DNA from: Rikenella microfusus DSM 15922
GTDB taxonomy: Bacteria > Bacteroidota > Bacteroidia > Bacteroidales > Rikenellaceae
Assembly: GCF_000427365.1 (NCBI RefSeq)
Contig: NZ_ATXW01000001.1
Coordinates: 62,001 to 126,000 of the forward strand
Direction: 5' to 3'
DNA length: 64,000 nucleotides
Of this stretch, positions 14,830 through 24,294 are shown one piece after another. Position 1 is the first letter of the stretch; every line of letters begins with the position of its first letter. The notes under the pieces are model-generated. The model was not told the DNA's origin, did not search any database, and saw only the letters and a program-made list of their open reading frames with translations. Position numbers and translations under genes: made by a program.

Positions 14830-17010
14830 TTACTCTTCGTTCAGCAGGGCTTTCATCGAAAGGCTGATACGTTTGCGGCCCATATCCACCTCCATGACTT
14901 TAACCCTTACCGGCTGGCGCAGACTGACGATGTCCGCCGGATTCTGCACGAATTTGTTGGCCAGTTGCGAAATATGTACCAACCCGTCCTGTTTGGCCCC
15001 CACATCGACGAAAACGCCGAAACTGGTGATGTTGGTCACGATACCCGGAAGGACCATGCCTTCCTCAAGGTCGTTGATCGAGTGGATGCCTTCGGCGAAC
15101 TGGAAGTCCTGGTTCTGGGTGCGCGGATCGCGGCCCTCTTTTGAAAATTCATTCATGATCTGTGTGAGTGTTTGAATGCCTACGCCTGTTGTTACGTAGT
15201 GGTTAAGATTGATTTTTCGGCGTAGAGATTCGTTTTTTATCAGCTCGCCGACCGTTACGCCCAGATCGGCTGCCATTTTTTCCACAATAGGATAGGACTC
15301 GGGATGTACCGCCGTATTGTCCAGCGGATCGATCCCGCCTTCGATACGCAGGAACCCGGCCGACTGCTCGAACGCTTTCGCCCCCAGTCTCGGTACTTCG
15401 AGCAACTCTTTCCGCGAACGAAAAGCGCCGTTCGCCGTCCGGTATCCGACGATATGGCCGGCCAGCGCCGGACCCAGGCCGGATACATAGGCCAACAGGT
15501 GCTTCGAAGCCGTGTTGAGGTTCACCCCGACCCGGTTCACGCAGCTTTCGACCACGCTGTCGAGGCTTTTCTTGAGTTTCGCCTGATCCACATCGTGCTG
15601 GTACTGTCCCACGCCGATGGATTTCGGGTCGATTTTCACCAGTTCCGCCAGCGGATCCATCAACCGCCGCCCGATGGATACCGAACCGCGTACGGTTACG
15701 TCGTAATCGGGAAACTCCTCGCGGGCCGTCTCCGACGCCGAATAGACGGAAGCGCCGTCCTCGTTCACGGCATAAACGCCGACCGGCTCCCCGCTGCCGG
15801 GCGCCGTAAGCCGCAAATCCCGTACCAATCGTTCGGTTTCGCGGCCGGCCGTCCCGTTGCCCACGGCGATGGCCTCGATACCGTAATCCCGCACCATGCG
15901 CCGAATCGCTTCGCACGCTTCGGCATGCCTGTTCTGCGGCGCATGGGGATAGATCGTTTCGTTGTGCACCAGATTTCCCTGCCGGTCGAGGCATACTACT
16001 TTGCACCCCGTCCGGAAACCGGGATCGATCGCCAGTATGTTTTTCTGTCCCAACGGAGCCGCCAGCAACAACTGCCTCAGGTTTTCCGCGAAGACCCGGA
16101 TCGCCTCTTCGTCGGCTTTTTCTTTGGCCAGCCCCAGCAGTTCCGTCTCGATGGAGGGTTTTATCAGACGTTTGTATCCGTCAGCCACCGCCCGGCACAC
16201 CAGCGCGACCGCCATGCCATTTCGGGCATCCCGCCGCACGAAAATCCGGTTCAGCCTCTCCTGTAAAGCCTCTTCCTGAGCGGCATCAGGCCCGAGCGAC
16301 AAGCGCAGGATACCCGCCTTTTCGCCCCGTACCATGGCCATCAACCGGTGGCCCGCACATCGCCGGAACGGTTCGCTCCACTCGAAATAGTCCGAATATT
16401 TCGCCGCTTCCTCCGCCGCCGGATCGATTCCCCGCGCGATTTTAGACGATACGATACCGTCCGACGAAAACATCCGCCTTACACAGTCCCGCGCCGCCGC
16501 CGAATCGCCGACCCATTCGGCGATAATATCGGACGCACCGGCCAGCGCCGCCTCGCAGTCGGGTACCTCGTCTGCTTTGACGAAACGGCCCGCCAGAGCC
16601 GTCGGGTCTGTATCCTGCCGCATCACCAGCGCCGCCAGCGGTTCCAGACCTTTTTCACGGGCTATCGTTCCCCGCGTCCGGCGTTTCGGTTTGTAAGGCA
16701 GGTACAAGTCCTCGAGCACCGCGGCATCCCAGCACCCCTCTACAGCAGTCCGAAGCTCCGGAGTCAGTTTGCCCTGCCCGTCGATGGTCTGCAACACGGT
16801 AGCCTTACGTTTGTCCAGTTCCGTATATTTCGCGTACAAGTCGCGGATACGCTCCACGGCTACTTCGTCGAGTCCCCCGGTCGCCTCCTTGCGGTAGCGG
16901 CTGATGAAAGGCACGGTACAACCGTCGTCCAGCAACCGGATCGTATTTTCTGCCTGACTGATTGAGGAGAGGGATAACTGGCGGGCGATAAGCCCAGGGA
17001 TAACGGACAT
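14830..17010 (-). CDS. tex: Tex-like RNA-binding transcription accessory protein
   Basis: A 726-residue Tex protein. Order of domains: N-terminal helical region, YqgF/RNase H-like domain around 'NILAIDPGFRTGCKVVCLD' (about residues 325-450), helix-hairpin-helix region ('GVNLNTASKHLLAYVSGLGP' and 'RSRKELLEVPRLGAKAFEQS', about 500-560) and a C-terminal S1 RNA-binding domain ('GMVLPGIVTNITSFGVFVDV', 'QDGLVHISQLA', about 640-715). Tex is a conserved nucleic-acid-binding factor implicated in transcription and RNA metabolism. Monocistronic, with a full promoter and terminator. Confidence 0.92.
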   Translation of the reverse strand: MSVIPGLIARQLSLSSISQAENTIRLLDDGCTVPFISRYRKEATGGLDEVAVERIRDLYAKYTELDKRKATVLQTIDGQGKLTPELRTAVEGCWDAAVLEDLYLPYKPKRRTRGTIAREKGLEPLAALVMRQDTDPTALAGRFVKADEVPDCEAALAGASDIIAEWVGDSAAARDCVRRMFSSDGIVSSKIARGIDPAAEEAAKYSDYFEWSEPFRRCAGHRLMAMVRGEKAGILRLSLGPDAAQEEALQERLNRIFVRRDARNGMAVALVCRAVADGYKRLIKPSIETELLGLAKEKADEEAIRVFAENLRQLLLAAPLGQKNILAIDPGFRTGCKVVCLDRQGNLVHNETIYPHAPQNRHAEACEAIRRMVRDYGIEAIAVGNGTAGRETERLVRDLRLTAPGSGEPVGVYAVNEDGASVYSASETAREEFPDYDVTVRGSVSIGRRLMDPLAELVKIDPKSIGVGQYQHDVDQAKLKKSLDSVVESCVNRVGVNLNTASKHLLAYVSGLGPALAGHIVGYRTANGAFRSRKELLEVPRLGAKAFEQSAGFLRIEGGIDPLDNTAVHPESYPIVEKMAADLGVTVGELIKNESLRRKINLNHYVTTGVGIQTLTQIMNEFSKEGRDPRTQNQDFQFAEGIHSINDLEEGMVLPGIVTNITSFGVFVDVGAKQDGLVHISQLANKFVQNPADIVSLRQPVRVKVMEVDMGRKRISLSMKALLNEE

Positions 17011-17033
17011 CGAACTGCTTTAAGAATACAGCC

Positions 17034-17063
17034 CAAATGTACGCTTTTTATCCGGACTTCCAA
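17034..17063 (-). promoter_or_regulatory. Promoter of tex
   Basis: Minus strand: TTG (17063-17061), 19-nt spacer, TACATTTG (17041-17034), a full match to the Bacteroidetes -33/-7 consensus, 24 nt upstream of the tex start. Confidence 0.7.
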
Positions 17064-17108
17064 CTTTTTTCGGTTTCCGGCATGAAAAATGCTATTTTTA
17101 CCCATGCT

Positions 17109-17774
17109 ATGAGAACACTTCCGAATACCGCCGACCGCTACGGCGAAATCAGCGTGGCCCCGATCGGGCACGGATCCCTTTATCTGGGTTACCGGGACGA
17201 ATTGATCGCTGTCGATCCGTACAGCGAGGTGGCCGACTATTCGGCCCTTCCCGAAGCGACGGCGATCCTGATTACGCACGACCATTACGATCATTACGAC
17301 CCCGAAGCGATCCGGATGATCGCCACGCCCCGAACGACGTTCATCGCGCCGCCGAAAGTGGCGGAACTGCTGCGAAGCGACGGTTTTACCCAGGAGATCG
17401 TTCCGCTGTCCAACGGCGAATCGGCGGAATACGAAAACCTGATCCGGATCGATGCCGTACCGGCTTACAACATCATGCGCGAGCGGGCGCCCGGCCAGCC
17501 GTTCCACCCGAAAGGCGACGGCAACGGCTACATCCTGACCATCGACGGCAAACGCATCTACATCGCCGGCGATACGGAACTGACTCCCGAAATGCGCAGG
17601 ATCGATTTCATCCATATCGCGTTCCTGCCTCTGATGCTGCCCTACACGATGAGCGAAGAGGAATTCATCGAGGCAGCGAAAATCATCGAACCGGAATATC
17701 TCTATCCGTACCATTACGACACGGTAGACAAAGAATGGCTCCGAAAGGCTCTGCCGCACATCATCGTCCGGTAA
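17109..17774 (+). CDS. MBL-fold metal-dependent hydrolase (UlaG-like)
   Basis: A 221-residue metallo-beta-lactamase-fold protein. The metal motif is 'THDHYDHYDPEA' (HxHxDH-type), with 'YIAGDTELTPEM' providing the bridging Asp and 'YPYHYDT' a late His. 'IAPIGHGSLYLGYRDELIAVDP' (here VAPIGHGSLYLGY) is the first strand pair seen in UlaG-like hydrolases. The start at 17109 (MRTLPNTADRYGE) is used; ATGs at 17082 or earlier add residues overlapping the tex promoter region. Substrate unknown. The next gene starts about 27 nt downstream. Confidence 0.8.
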   Translation: MRTLPNTADRYGEISVAPIGHGSLYLGYRDELIAVDPYSEVADYSALPEATAILITHDHYDHYDPEAIRMIATPRTTFIAPPKVAELLRSDGFTQEIVPLSNGESAEYENLIRIDAVPAYNIMRERAPGQPFHPKGDGNGYILTIDGKRIYIAGDTELTPEMRRIDFIHIAFLPLMLPYTMSEEEFIEAAKIIEPEYLYPYHYDTVDKEWLRKALPHIIVR

Positions 17775-17800
17775 TCCGGCACTGCGGTCTGCGCCTTTGG

Positions 17801-18346
17801 GTGCGCCGGGGAGCAGCCGGCCTGTTGTGCTGGCTGGCGTGGAATTGTGCCGGGACGAATTATTTGACCCGTGTTTCTCCCTCCGGTTGCGAAACATCGG
17901 GGCCGGGAATTGTGTCCGGGTATATCGACCGGCGGGGCGATACCGTTATTCCCGTCGGCAAATATTGGTATTGCGAAAGCGATACGATCCGGGAATGGGG
18001 GTTCGTATGGCTTCGTCCGGAACAACGGGAGAACCGGTACGACCTCTGCATAGCCATCGACCGGAAAGACCGCAAGTTATTCAATGCCTATTGGTTCGAC
18101 AACGGACCGGACTATCCTTCCGAGGGTCTGTTCCGCATTCGGGACGACCGGGGCCGCATCGGTTATGCCGACACGACGGGTCGGATCGTGATCCGTCCCC
18201 GGTTCCGGGCCGCTTATCCTTTCCGGGGAGGACAGGCGGAAGTCGCCCTCCGGGCTTGGGAACAGCGGGACGGCGAATATACTTATTGGCAGAGCGACCG
18301 ATGGTTTCTTATCGACAGGAAAGGCCGGAAGATCGGCCAGGAATAA
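17801..18346 (+). CDS. WG-repeat lipoprotein
   Basis: A 181-residue protein with WG repeats ('GYIDRRGDTVIPVGKYWYC', 'GYADTTGRIVIRPRFR', 'FLIDRKGRKIG'), which usually form a small beta-propeller-like or KWG array of unknown function. The GTG at 17801 is proposed as start because it yields a lipoprotein signal (MRRGAAGLLCWLAWN-C). Earlier in-frame starts (17735) would overlap the upstream hydrolase and destroy that signal. Start is uncertain. Probably co-transcribed with the MBL hydrolase. Confidence 0.65.
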   Translation: MRRGAAGLLCWLAWNCAGTNYLTRVSPSGCETSGPGIVSGYIDRRGDTVIPVGKYWYCESDTIREWGFVWLRPEQRENRYDLCIAIDRKDRKLFNAYWFDNGPDYPSEGLFRIRDDRGRIGYADTTGRIVIRPRFRAAYPFRGGQAEVALRAWEQRDGEYTYWQSDRWFLIDRKGRKIGQE

Positions 18347-18347
18347 A

Positions 18348-18383
18348 AGACGGGACGGCAATCATATGATTGCCGCCCCGTCT
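18348..18383. terminator. Bidirectional terminator between convergent genes
   Basis: A 17-bp stem (18348-18364 with 18367-18383, one A-C mismatch) centred on CATATG, placed between the plus-strand WG gene and the minus-strand malic enzyme gene. AATAAAAG precedes it, giving U-rich RNA on the minus strand. Confidence 0.75.
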
Positions 18384-18403
18384 CCGTTACGACCCGCCGT
18401 CGT

Positions 18404-19699
18404 CTACCGCAATATCGCATTCTTGTGCACCCGCGCCAGCATACAGACCAGACCGGCGGCATACGTATCCCAGTCGGTGATGACTTTCGCGGCCACGCCC
18501 GATTCGATAGCGGCCTTGGCGACCGCTATGGAAACGGTCGTCAGCAACCGTTTGTCCAACGGTTTCGGAATCAGGTAATCGCGTCCGAACGACAGCTCCG
18601 TCAGGTTGTAGGCATGCAGCACTTCGCCCGTTACCGGCTGTTTGGCCAGTCCGGCGATCGCCTTGGCGGCCGCTATTTTCATCTCCTCGTTGATCGCGGT
18701 GGCCCGCACGTCGAGCGCTCCCCGGAAGATATAGGGAAATCCGATCACATTATTCACCTGGTTCGGATAATCGCTCCGGCCCGTGGCGAAAATCAGGTCG
18801 GGACGCGACGCTTTGGCCTCTTCGTACGGGATTTCGGGATCGGGGTTCGCCAGTGCGAAAACGATCGGATCCGGAGCCATCGTCTTGACCATGTCGCCGG
18901 TCAGCACTCCTGCTTTCGAAACGCCCAGGAACATGTCGGCGCCGGCCAATGCTTCGGCCAGTGTCGTAATGTCCCGATCCGTAGCGAACTGGGCCTTTTC
19001 CGGCGTCAGTTTGTCGCGCCGCCTGGTAATCACCCCTTTGCTGTCGCACATCACGAGGTTTTCGGGTTTCACGCCCAACGAGAGGTAGAGTCTCGCACAG
19101 GCCGTCGCCGCCGCGCCCGCGCCGTTCACCACGACCCGGATGTCGCCGATCCGCTTGCCGACGATCTCCAGCGCATTGAGCAGGGCGGCCGAAGTGATGA
19201 TCGCTGTCCCGTGCTGGTCGTCGTGCATCAGAGGCAGGTTTACCTCCTCCTTGAGCCGGCGTTCGATCTCGAAGCACTGCGGGGCCTTGATATCCTCCAG
19301 ATTGATGCCGCCGAACGTCGGTGCAATCATTTTGACCGTCTGCACGAATTGCTCCACGTCGTCGGTGTCGATCTCTATATCATAGGTATTCACACCGGCC
19401 AGCACTTTGAATAACAATCCTTTGCCTTCCATCACCGGTTTCGACGCCAGTGCGCCGATGTCGCCCAGCCCCAGCACTGCCGTCCCGTTCGAAATCACGG
19501 CTACCAGATTTTCCTTTCCCGTATATTCATAGGCTTTTTCGGGGTCGTCGTATATCTCCATGCAAGGTACGGCCACGCCGGGGGTATAGGCCATCGAGAG
19601 GTCGTGCTGCGTCATGAAAGGTTTGGTCGGCACCACGCCCAGTTTCCCCTTAGGTGCCGAACTATGGTAACTCAATGCTTCGTCTTTCAGATTCTTCAT
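18404..19699 (-). CDS. NADP-type malic enzyme, short form
   Basis: A 431-residue malic enzyme (malate + NAD(P) to pyruvate + CO2). Motifs: '[14 protein letters not shown]' near the N-terminus, '[20 protein letters not shown]', catalytic-site '[13 protein letters not shown]' and Rossmann '[17 protein letters not shown]'. It has only the malic-enzyme part; the C-terminal phosphotransacetylase domain of MaeB proteins is absent. The ATG follows a hairpin that separates it from the upstream activase gene. No clear promoter seen. Confidence 0.9.
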   Translation of the reverse strand: MKNLKDEALSYHSSAPKGKLGVVPTKPFMTQHDLSMAYTPGVAVPCMEIYDDPEKAYEYTGKENLVAVISNGTAVLGLGDIGALASKPVMEGKGLLFKVLAGVNTYDIEIDTDDVEQFVQTVKMIAPTFGGINLEDIKAPQCFEIERRLKEEVNLPLMHDDQHGTAIITSAALLNALEIVGKRIGDIRVVVNGAGAAATACARLYLSLGVKPENLVMCDSKGVITRRRDKLTPEKAQFATDRDITTLAEALAGADMFLGVSKAGVLTGDMVKTMAPDPIVFALANPDPEIPYEEAKASRPDLIFATGRSDYPNQVNNVIGFPYIFRGALDVRATAINEEMKIAAAKAIAGLAKQPVTGEVLHAYNLTELSFGRDYLIPKPLDKRLLTTVSIAVAKAAIESGVAAKVITDWDTYAAGLVCMLARVHKNAILR

Positions 19700-19735
19700 A
19701 AACTTAACTTAGGGTTTGAATGTGTGTACGTATCT

Positions 19736-19760
19736 AAAAATAACGGGCCGACGGCCCGTT
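19736..19760 (-). terminator. Terminator of the activase gene
   Basis: Arms AACGGGCC (19742-19749) and GGCCCGTT (19753-19760) around GAC. On the minus strand the stem is followed by ATTTTTAG. It lies between the activase stop and the malic enzyme start. Confidence 0.7.
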
Positions 19761-19805
19761 TATTTCATCATCATGCAATATCCGGGCCGCGAAGCCCCCG
19801 GCAGA

Positions 19806-22800
19806 TCAGACGCTGACCTTCCCGGCTTTTTCCTGCTGCCTGATGTTGTTCACCATCAGGTGCAGACGGTTCAGCACATTGACTTCGCTCACCCCGCTGT
19901 CGAAATCGAGGAACAGCAGATTCATCTGCGGGAACATGTCCCTCACTTTCTTTTCGATACCTTTCGAAATAATATGGTTGGCGATACACCCGAACGGCTG
20001 GAGGCTGATGACATTCCGGACCCCGGAACGGGCGAAACCGACCATCTCGGCGGCAATCAGCCACCCTTCGCCGAACTGGGCCGTCAGGGGCACCACTTCC
20101 GATGCCTGCTCCGCCTCTTCGAAAATATTGCCGAACGGGACGTAATAACGGAATGCGCCACAGGCCCGGTTCGCTTTCTCCACGTAGCCGTCCGCCCATT
20201 TGTACAGGCGGTTGAACACGAATTCGGGAATCGCCGAACCGCCCGAAAGATGGGCCTGTTTATTGACCCTGCGATTGACGAACGCCTGCATGAAGAAATT
20301 GATAATGGTGGGCGGTACGACCTCGATCCCTTCGCCCGCCAGCCAATGCAGAATGTCTTTATGGCTGAACGAATTGAGTTTCAGGTAAATTTCTCCGACG
20401 ACCCCGACCCGCTCGCGCGGCACGGCATCCCGGACGACAGCCTTATCGAACGCGGCGGCCGCTTCGCCCAGCAGACGGAACAGGGCATCCGTATCCCGTC
20501 GCGCGATATGGGGCAGGGCTTCGGCGATAAAATGCCGGCGGAGCCGTTCCGCCTCGCCTTTCATCCGTTCCCGAACGACTGTCGCGAAATAGAATTTGGC
20601 CATGCAATCTCCGTAAATCAAGGCCGCCAACGCAATCGGGGCGATCTTGAACCAGTTGATCTTCAACCCGGATTCCAGCTCGCCGCCGGAGGTCAGCGAA
20701 ATGACCGGGACCTGAGGATACCCGGCATCCACGACGGCTTTTTTCAACAGCGTCAGGTAATTCGTCGCACGGCACTGGCCCCCCGTCTGAGTAATGACCA
20801 GAGCGACGTTGTCCGGATCGTACCGGCCCGATTCCAACGCCTTCACCATGTCTCCCACCACCAGCGTGGCCGGATAACAGACTTCGTTGTTGGCGTATTT
20901 CAACCCGCAGTCCACCGTCGCCCCGTCCGGTCGCGGCAAAGTTTCGGCATCGTAACCGGCCGTACGGAACAAAGCCTCGATTACCTCGACATGGGCGTCC
21001 GAGAAGTGGGGCAGCAGCAGCTTGCGCCTGCGTTCAGCCTTCGTATAGGGTTTCGTGGTCACGAACGGCTGTACGTCTACCGCCGCCGTGCCGGATTTGA
21101 ACTTCAGGCTCTCGATCAACGACCGTACCCGCAGTTTCAGGGAACCGATGTTGTTTACGTCGTCGATTTTGAGGATCGTCAGCGTTTTGCCGTACCGTTT
21201 CAGGATGGCCCGCACCTCGTCCAGCAGGAAAGCGTCGGGGCCGCAGCCGAACGAGGTCATCTGTACGAAATGCACGTCGTCGCCCTGCCGGGCCACCCAC
21301 TGAGCCGCTTTCAGAATACGGTTCACGTAACTCCACTGGGGCACCGAATGGAGATGCGTAATATCTATCTCGTCGTTATCGCGCACGATGTCTTCCGAGA
21401 CTACGTTCACCCCGAAGCCGGCGATCATATCCGACAATTTATGCTGGATCAACGGATCGGTATGGTACGGCCGGCCGGCCAGCAGCACCGTCAATTCCCC
21501 TTTCCGTTTGCTGCCCTCCAACAGCCGGAGGTTCGTCGTCTTGATCCGTTTCCGATACTCCTCCTGAACTTCCAATGCCTTTTCGACCGCTTTTTTCACT
21601 ACCGCCTCCGGCACGCCCAACCCCCGCAGGTAATCGAGACAGCACCGGTAAAGCCCCTTCCGGTCTTTGAAAGTGATCGTCGGCGCATCGAACGGAATAC
21701 CGTATCGTCCTGCCGGGTCGATCGAACTCTTCAGGACCTCGGCGTAGCCTGAAACCACCGGACAGTTGAAACTGTTGTTCTCCTGCGCCCCGTCCCGCTG
21801 TTCATATACGGTGAACGGATAGAAGATACGATCGGCCCTGCGGTCGATCAGGTCCAATATGTGGCTGTGCGCCAGCTTTGCCGGAAAGCAGATGTTGTCC
21901 GACATCACCGACCCGACCCCTTTCTCATACCGCCGCATGGTGGACGGCTCGGACAACAGGACGCCGAAACCGCATTCGGTGAACAGCGCGTGCCAGAAAG
22001 GGTAGTCTTCGTACATGCCCAGGATACGGGGAATGCCGATCGTCGGCGAACCGTTCCCGGCGGCAGCAGCCGAGGGGCGGTCGAACAACAGCTCGTATTT
22101 CCGCGTATAAACGTTATCGCCCGTCCGGCTCTCCGCCCCCCGGTTGGTGAATACCTTTTCGCATTTGTTTCCGGAATAATAGACATTGCCGTTATTGAAC
22201 GTGTAGCGGGTCACGAAACACTGGTTCTCGCACCCTTTGCACTGGGTCTGGCGTGCCGTGTAATCGGCCGTCTGCAAGATTTGCGACAACGGGACGTCTT
22301 TCGCGGCGGAGACCTGCGATTTCGCATAAAGCGCACACCCGAAAGCTCCCATCAGCTCCGGAATGTCGGTGAACGCGACCGGCACGCCCGACAGTTTCTC
22401 GAAAGCCCGCACGATCGAACGGTTCCGCATCGTTCCCCCCTGCACGACCACGTGGCCGCCCAGCTCGGACAGGTTTTTCAGCTTCAGCACCTTGTACAAG
22501 CAGTTCTTCACGACCGAATAGGCCAGCCCGGCCGAGATGTCCGACACCGAGGCCCCTTCGCGCAGAAACTGTTTCACTTTGGAATTCATGAAGACCGTGC
22601 AACGCGTCCCCAGATCGCACGGCGCCCCGGCCGTACAGGCCATCGAAGCGAAGTCGGCCACCGAATGCTGCAACGACCCGGCGAACGCTGAAATGAACGA
22701 CCCGCAGCCCGATGAACAGGCTTCGTTGATTTCGACCCGGTAAAGCGCCCCGTTCTCGACGAACAGCGCTTTCATATCCTGTCCGCCTATATCCAGAATG

Positions 22801-24092
22801 AACGAGACCTCCGGATCGACTTTCCGGGCCGCCAGGTAGTGGGCGATCGTTTCGATGATTCCGCCGCCGAGTCCGAACGCGGCACGCAATAGGTCTTCAC
22901 CGTAGCCGGTCGAACAGCTGCCGCCGATACGTATCTCTTTGCCGGCAGCGGCCGCTTCGGTCAGGAACTGCCGCAAACCTTTTCGGGCCGCAGCGATCGG
23001 ATCGCCTTCGTTGTTGGCGTAATAAGAGAATACGATCCGTTCCTCCCGGTCGATCGCCACGATCTTCGTGGTCGTGGAACCGGAGTCGATCCCCAGGAAA
23101 CAGGTTCCGTCGCACTCCGCCATCGGGATTCTGGGAATACGGGTCTCTTTTTTGGCCGCCTCCCAGCCCCGAAGTTCCGCTTCATTCCGGAACAGCGGTT
23201 CCAGGCGGTGCGTCCGTACCAGATTGCCGTTCCGGTCTCCCCGTTTCAGGCTGTCTATAAATTCGGACAACCGGATGCCTTTTTCCGCCTTGGAGGGCGA
23301 CAGGGCGGCTCCCCAGGCCGAAATGACCGGAGCGTTCTCCGGCACGATATATTCTCCTTCCTTCAGACCGAGGTAGCGGACGAAGGCTTCGCGCAGAGCC
23401 GGCGTAAAGGCGAACGGCCCGCCGCAGAACAACACTTTGGGCTGCACGCTGAACCCGTGGGAAAGCGTCGTAACGGTCTGCACGGCCACGGCATGGAAGA
23501 CCGAAGCCGAGACATCGGCCTTGCTGACGTTCCGGGCGATCAGGTTCTGGATATCGGTTTTGGAAAAGACACCGCAGCGCGAAGCGATCGGATGGATTTT
23601 CGTGCCCGGCCGCAGGGCCAGTTCGCCCATCTCATCGACCGAACACCCCAGCAGGGTCGCCATCTGGTCGATAAAGGCCCCCGTCCCTCCCGCGCAATTC
23701 CCGCTCATACGCATATCGGGCAGAGACTCGTCCGAAAAAAAGACCATCTTGGCGTCTTCGCCGCCTATGTCGATGAGGGTTTTGATTTCCGGATATACGC
23801 TGCGTATCAGATTCGTCGCGGCCACTACCTCCTGTTCGAAAGGCAGCAAAAAACGCTCCGCGATCCCCATTCCCGCCGAACCCGTCACCGTCAGACGTAC
23901 CGTACCGTCCCCGAAGCGTTCCGCCGCTTCGGAAAACAGAGCGGCCACCGTCCCCAATACATCCGCATGGTGGCGTTTATATGCGGAATGGAGGATCCCG
24001 CCCCGCTCGTCGGCCAGCACCAGTTTGGCGGTGGTCGATCCTACATCCAAACCGGCCCTGACAGTATCCTTCGTTATCATTCGTCCGCTCAT
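19806..24092 (-). CDS. Giant 2-hydroxyacyl-CoA dehydratase activase-like protein
   Basis: About 1428 residues. Two BcrA/BadF/HgdC-type ATPase domains come first: 'AGLDVGSTTAKLV', 'LIDIGGEDAKMVFF' and 'SGNCAGGTGAFIDQM' (about residues 12-290), then 'LGIDSGSTTTKIVAI', 'ILDIGGQDMKALF' and 'NEACSSGCGSFISAF' (about 330-590). Next is 'CKGCENQCFVTRY...NKCEKVF', a probable cluster site near 630-665. The rest is the DUF2229/dehydratase-like region with 'NNEVCYPATLVVGDMV' and 'ITQTGGQCRATNY'. Related activases hydrolyse ATP to drive low-potential electrons into dehydratases or reductases. The whole-protein function is unknown. Start: ATG 24092; an ATG at 24116 overlaps the -7 box. No partner dehydratase gene is adjacent. 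Confidence 0.8.
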   Translation of the reverse strand: MSGRMITKDTVRAGLDVGSTTAKLVLADERGGILHSAYKRHHADVLGTVAALFSEAAERFGDGTVRLTVTGSAGMGIAERFLLPFEQEVVAATNLIRSVYPEIKTLIDIGGEDAKMVFFSDESLPDMRMSGNCAGGTGAFIDQMATLLGCSVDEMGELALRPGTKIHPIASRCGVFSKTDIQNLIARNVSKADVSASVFHAVAVQTVTTLSHGFSVQPKVLFCGGPFAFTPALREAFVRYLGLKEGEYIVPENAPVISAWGAALSPSKAEKGIRLSEFIDSLKRGDRNGNLVRTHRLEPLFRNEAELRGWEAAKKETRIPRIPMAECDGTCFLGIDSGSTTTKIVAIDREERIVFSYYANNEGDPIAAARKGLRQFLTEAAAAGKEIRIGGSCSTGYGEDLLRAAFGLGGGIIETIAHYLAARKVDPEVSFILDIGGQDMKALFVENGALYRVEINEACSSGCGSFISAFAGSLQHSVADFASMACTAGAPCDLGTRCTVFMNSKVKQFLREGASVSDISAGLAYSVVKNCLYKVLKLKNLSELGGHVVVQGGTMRNRSIVRAFEKLSGVPVAFTDIPELMGAFGCALYAKSQVSAAKDVPLSQILQTADYTARQTQCKGCENQCFVTRYTFNNGNVYYSGNKCEKVFTNRGAESRTGDNVYTRKYELLFDRPSAAAAGNGSPTIGIPRILGMYEDYPFWHALFTECGFGVLLSEPSTMRRYEKGVGSVMSDNICFPAKLAHSHILDLIDRRADRIFYPFTVYEQRDGAQENNSFNCPVVSGYAEVLKSSIDPAGRYGIPFDAPTITFKDRKGLYRCCLDYLRGLGVPEAVVKKAVEKALEVQEEYRKRIKTTNLRLLEGSKRKGELTVLLAGRPYHTDPLIQHKLSDMIAGFGVNVVSEDIVRDNDEIDITHLHSVPQWSYVNRILKAAQWVARQGDDVHFVQMTSFGCGPDAFLLDEVRAILKRYGKTLTILKIDDVNNIGSLKLRVRSLIESLKFKSGTAAVDVQPFVTTKPYTKAERRRKLLLPHFSDAHVEVIEALFRTAGYDAETLPRPDGATVDCGLKYANNEVCYPATLVVGDMVKALESGRYDPDNVALVITQTGGQCRATNYLTLLKKAVVDAGYPQVPVISLTSGGELESGLKINWFKIAPIALAALIYGDCMAKFYFATVVRERMKGEAERLRRHFIAEALPHIARRDTDALFRLLGEAAAAFDKAVVRDAVPRERVGVVGEIYLKLNSFSHKDILHWLAGEGIEVVPPTIINFFMQAFVNRRVNKQAHLSGGSAIPEFVFNRLYKWADGYVEKANRACGAFRYYVPFGNIFEEAEQASEVVPLTAQFGEGWLIAAEMVGFARSGVRNVISLQPFGCIANHIISKGIEKKVRDMFPQMNLLFLDFDSGVSEVNVLNRLHLMVNNIRQQEKAGKVSV

Positions 24093-24113
24093 ACCTATTT
24101 TATACAGAGGTGC

Positions 24114-24121
24114 CAAAATTA
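24114..24121 (-). promoter_or_regulatory. -7 box of the activase gene
   Basis: TAATTTTG on the minus strand matches TAnnTTTG and lies 21 nt upstream of the chosen start at 24092, which helps exclude the earlier ATG at 24116. No -33 TTG at the right spacing. Confidence 0.4.
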
Positions 24122-24260
24122 TAAAAAAATCGGGGAAGTCGTCCTACCGCGAATGTCTCTTTCCAAAATATTTCATGACCGAAAAAAATCTATTTATAAT
24201 ACATATCGTCGATTCGCTTTCCTGAAAGTCACAAAAATGCAATATTTCGCTACAATACTG

Positions 24261-24268
24261 TAAGTTTG
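24261..24268 (+). promoter_or_regulatory. -7 box of the lipoprotein gene
   Basis: TAAGTTTG matches TAnnTTTG, 26 nt upstream of the ATG at 24295. The region between the two divergent genes (24122-24260) shows nothing else. Confidence 0.45.
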
Positions 24269-24294
24269 AAATCTACTAACATATTCCCAATACG

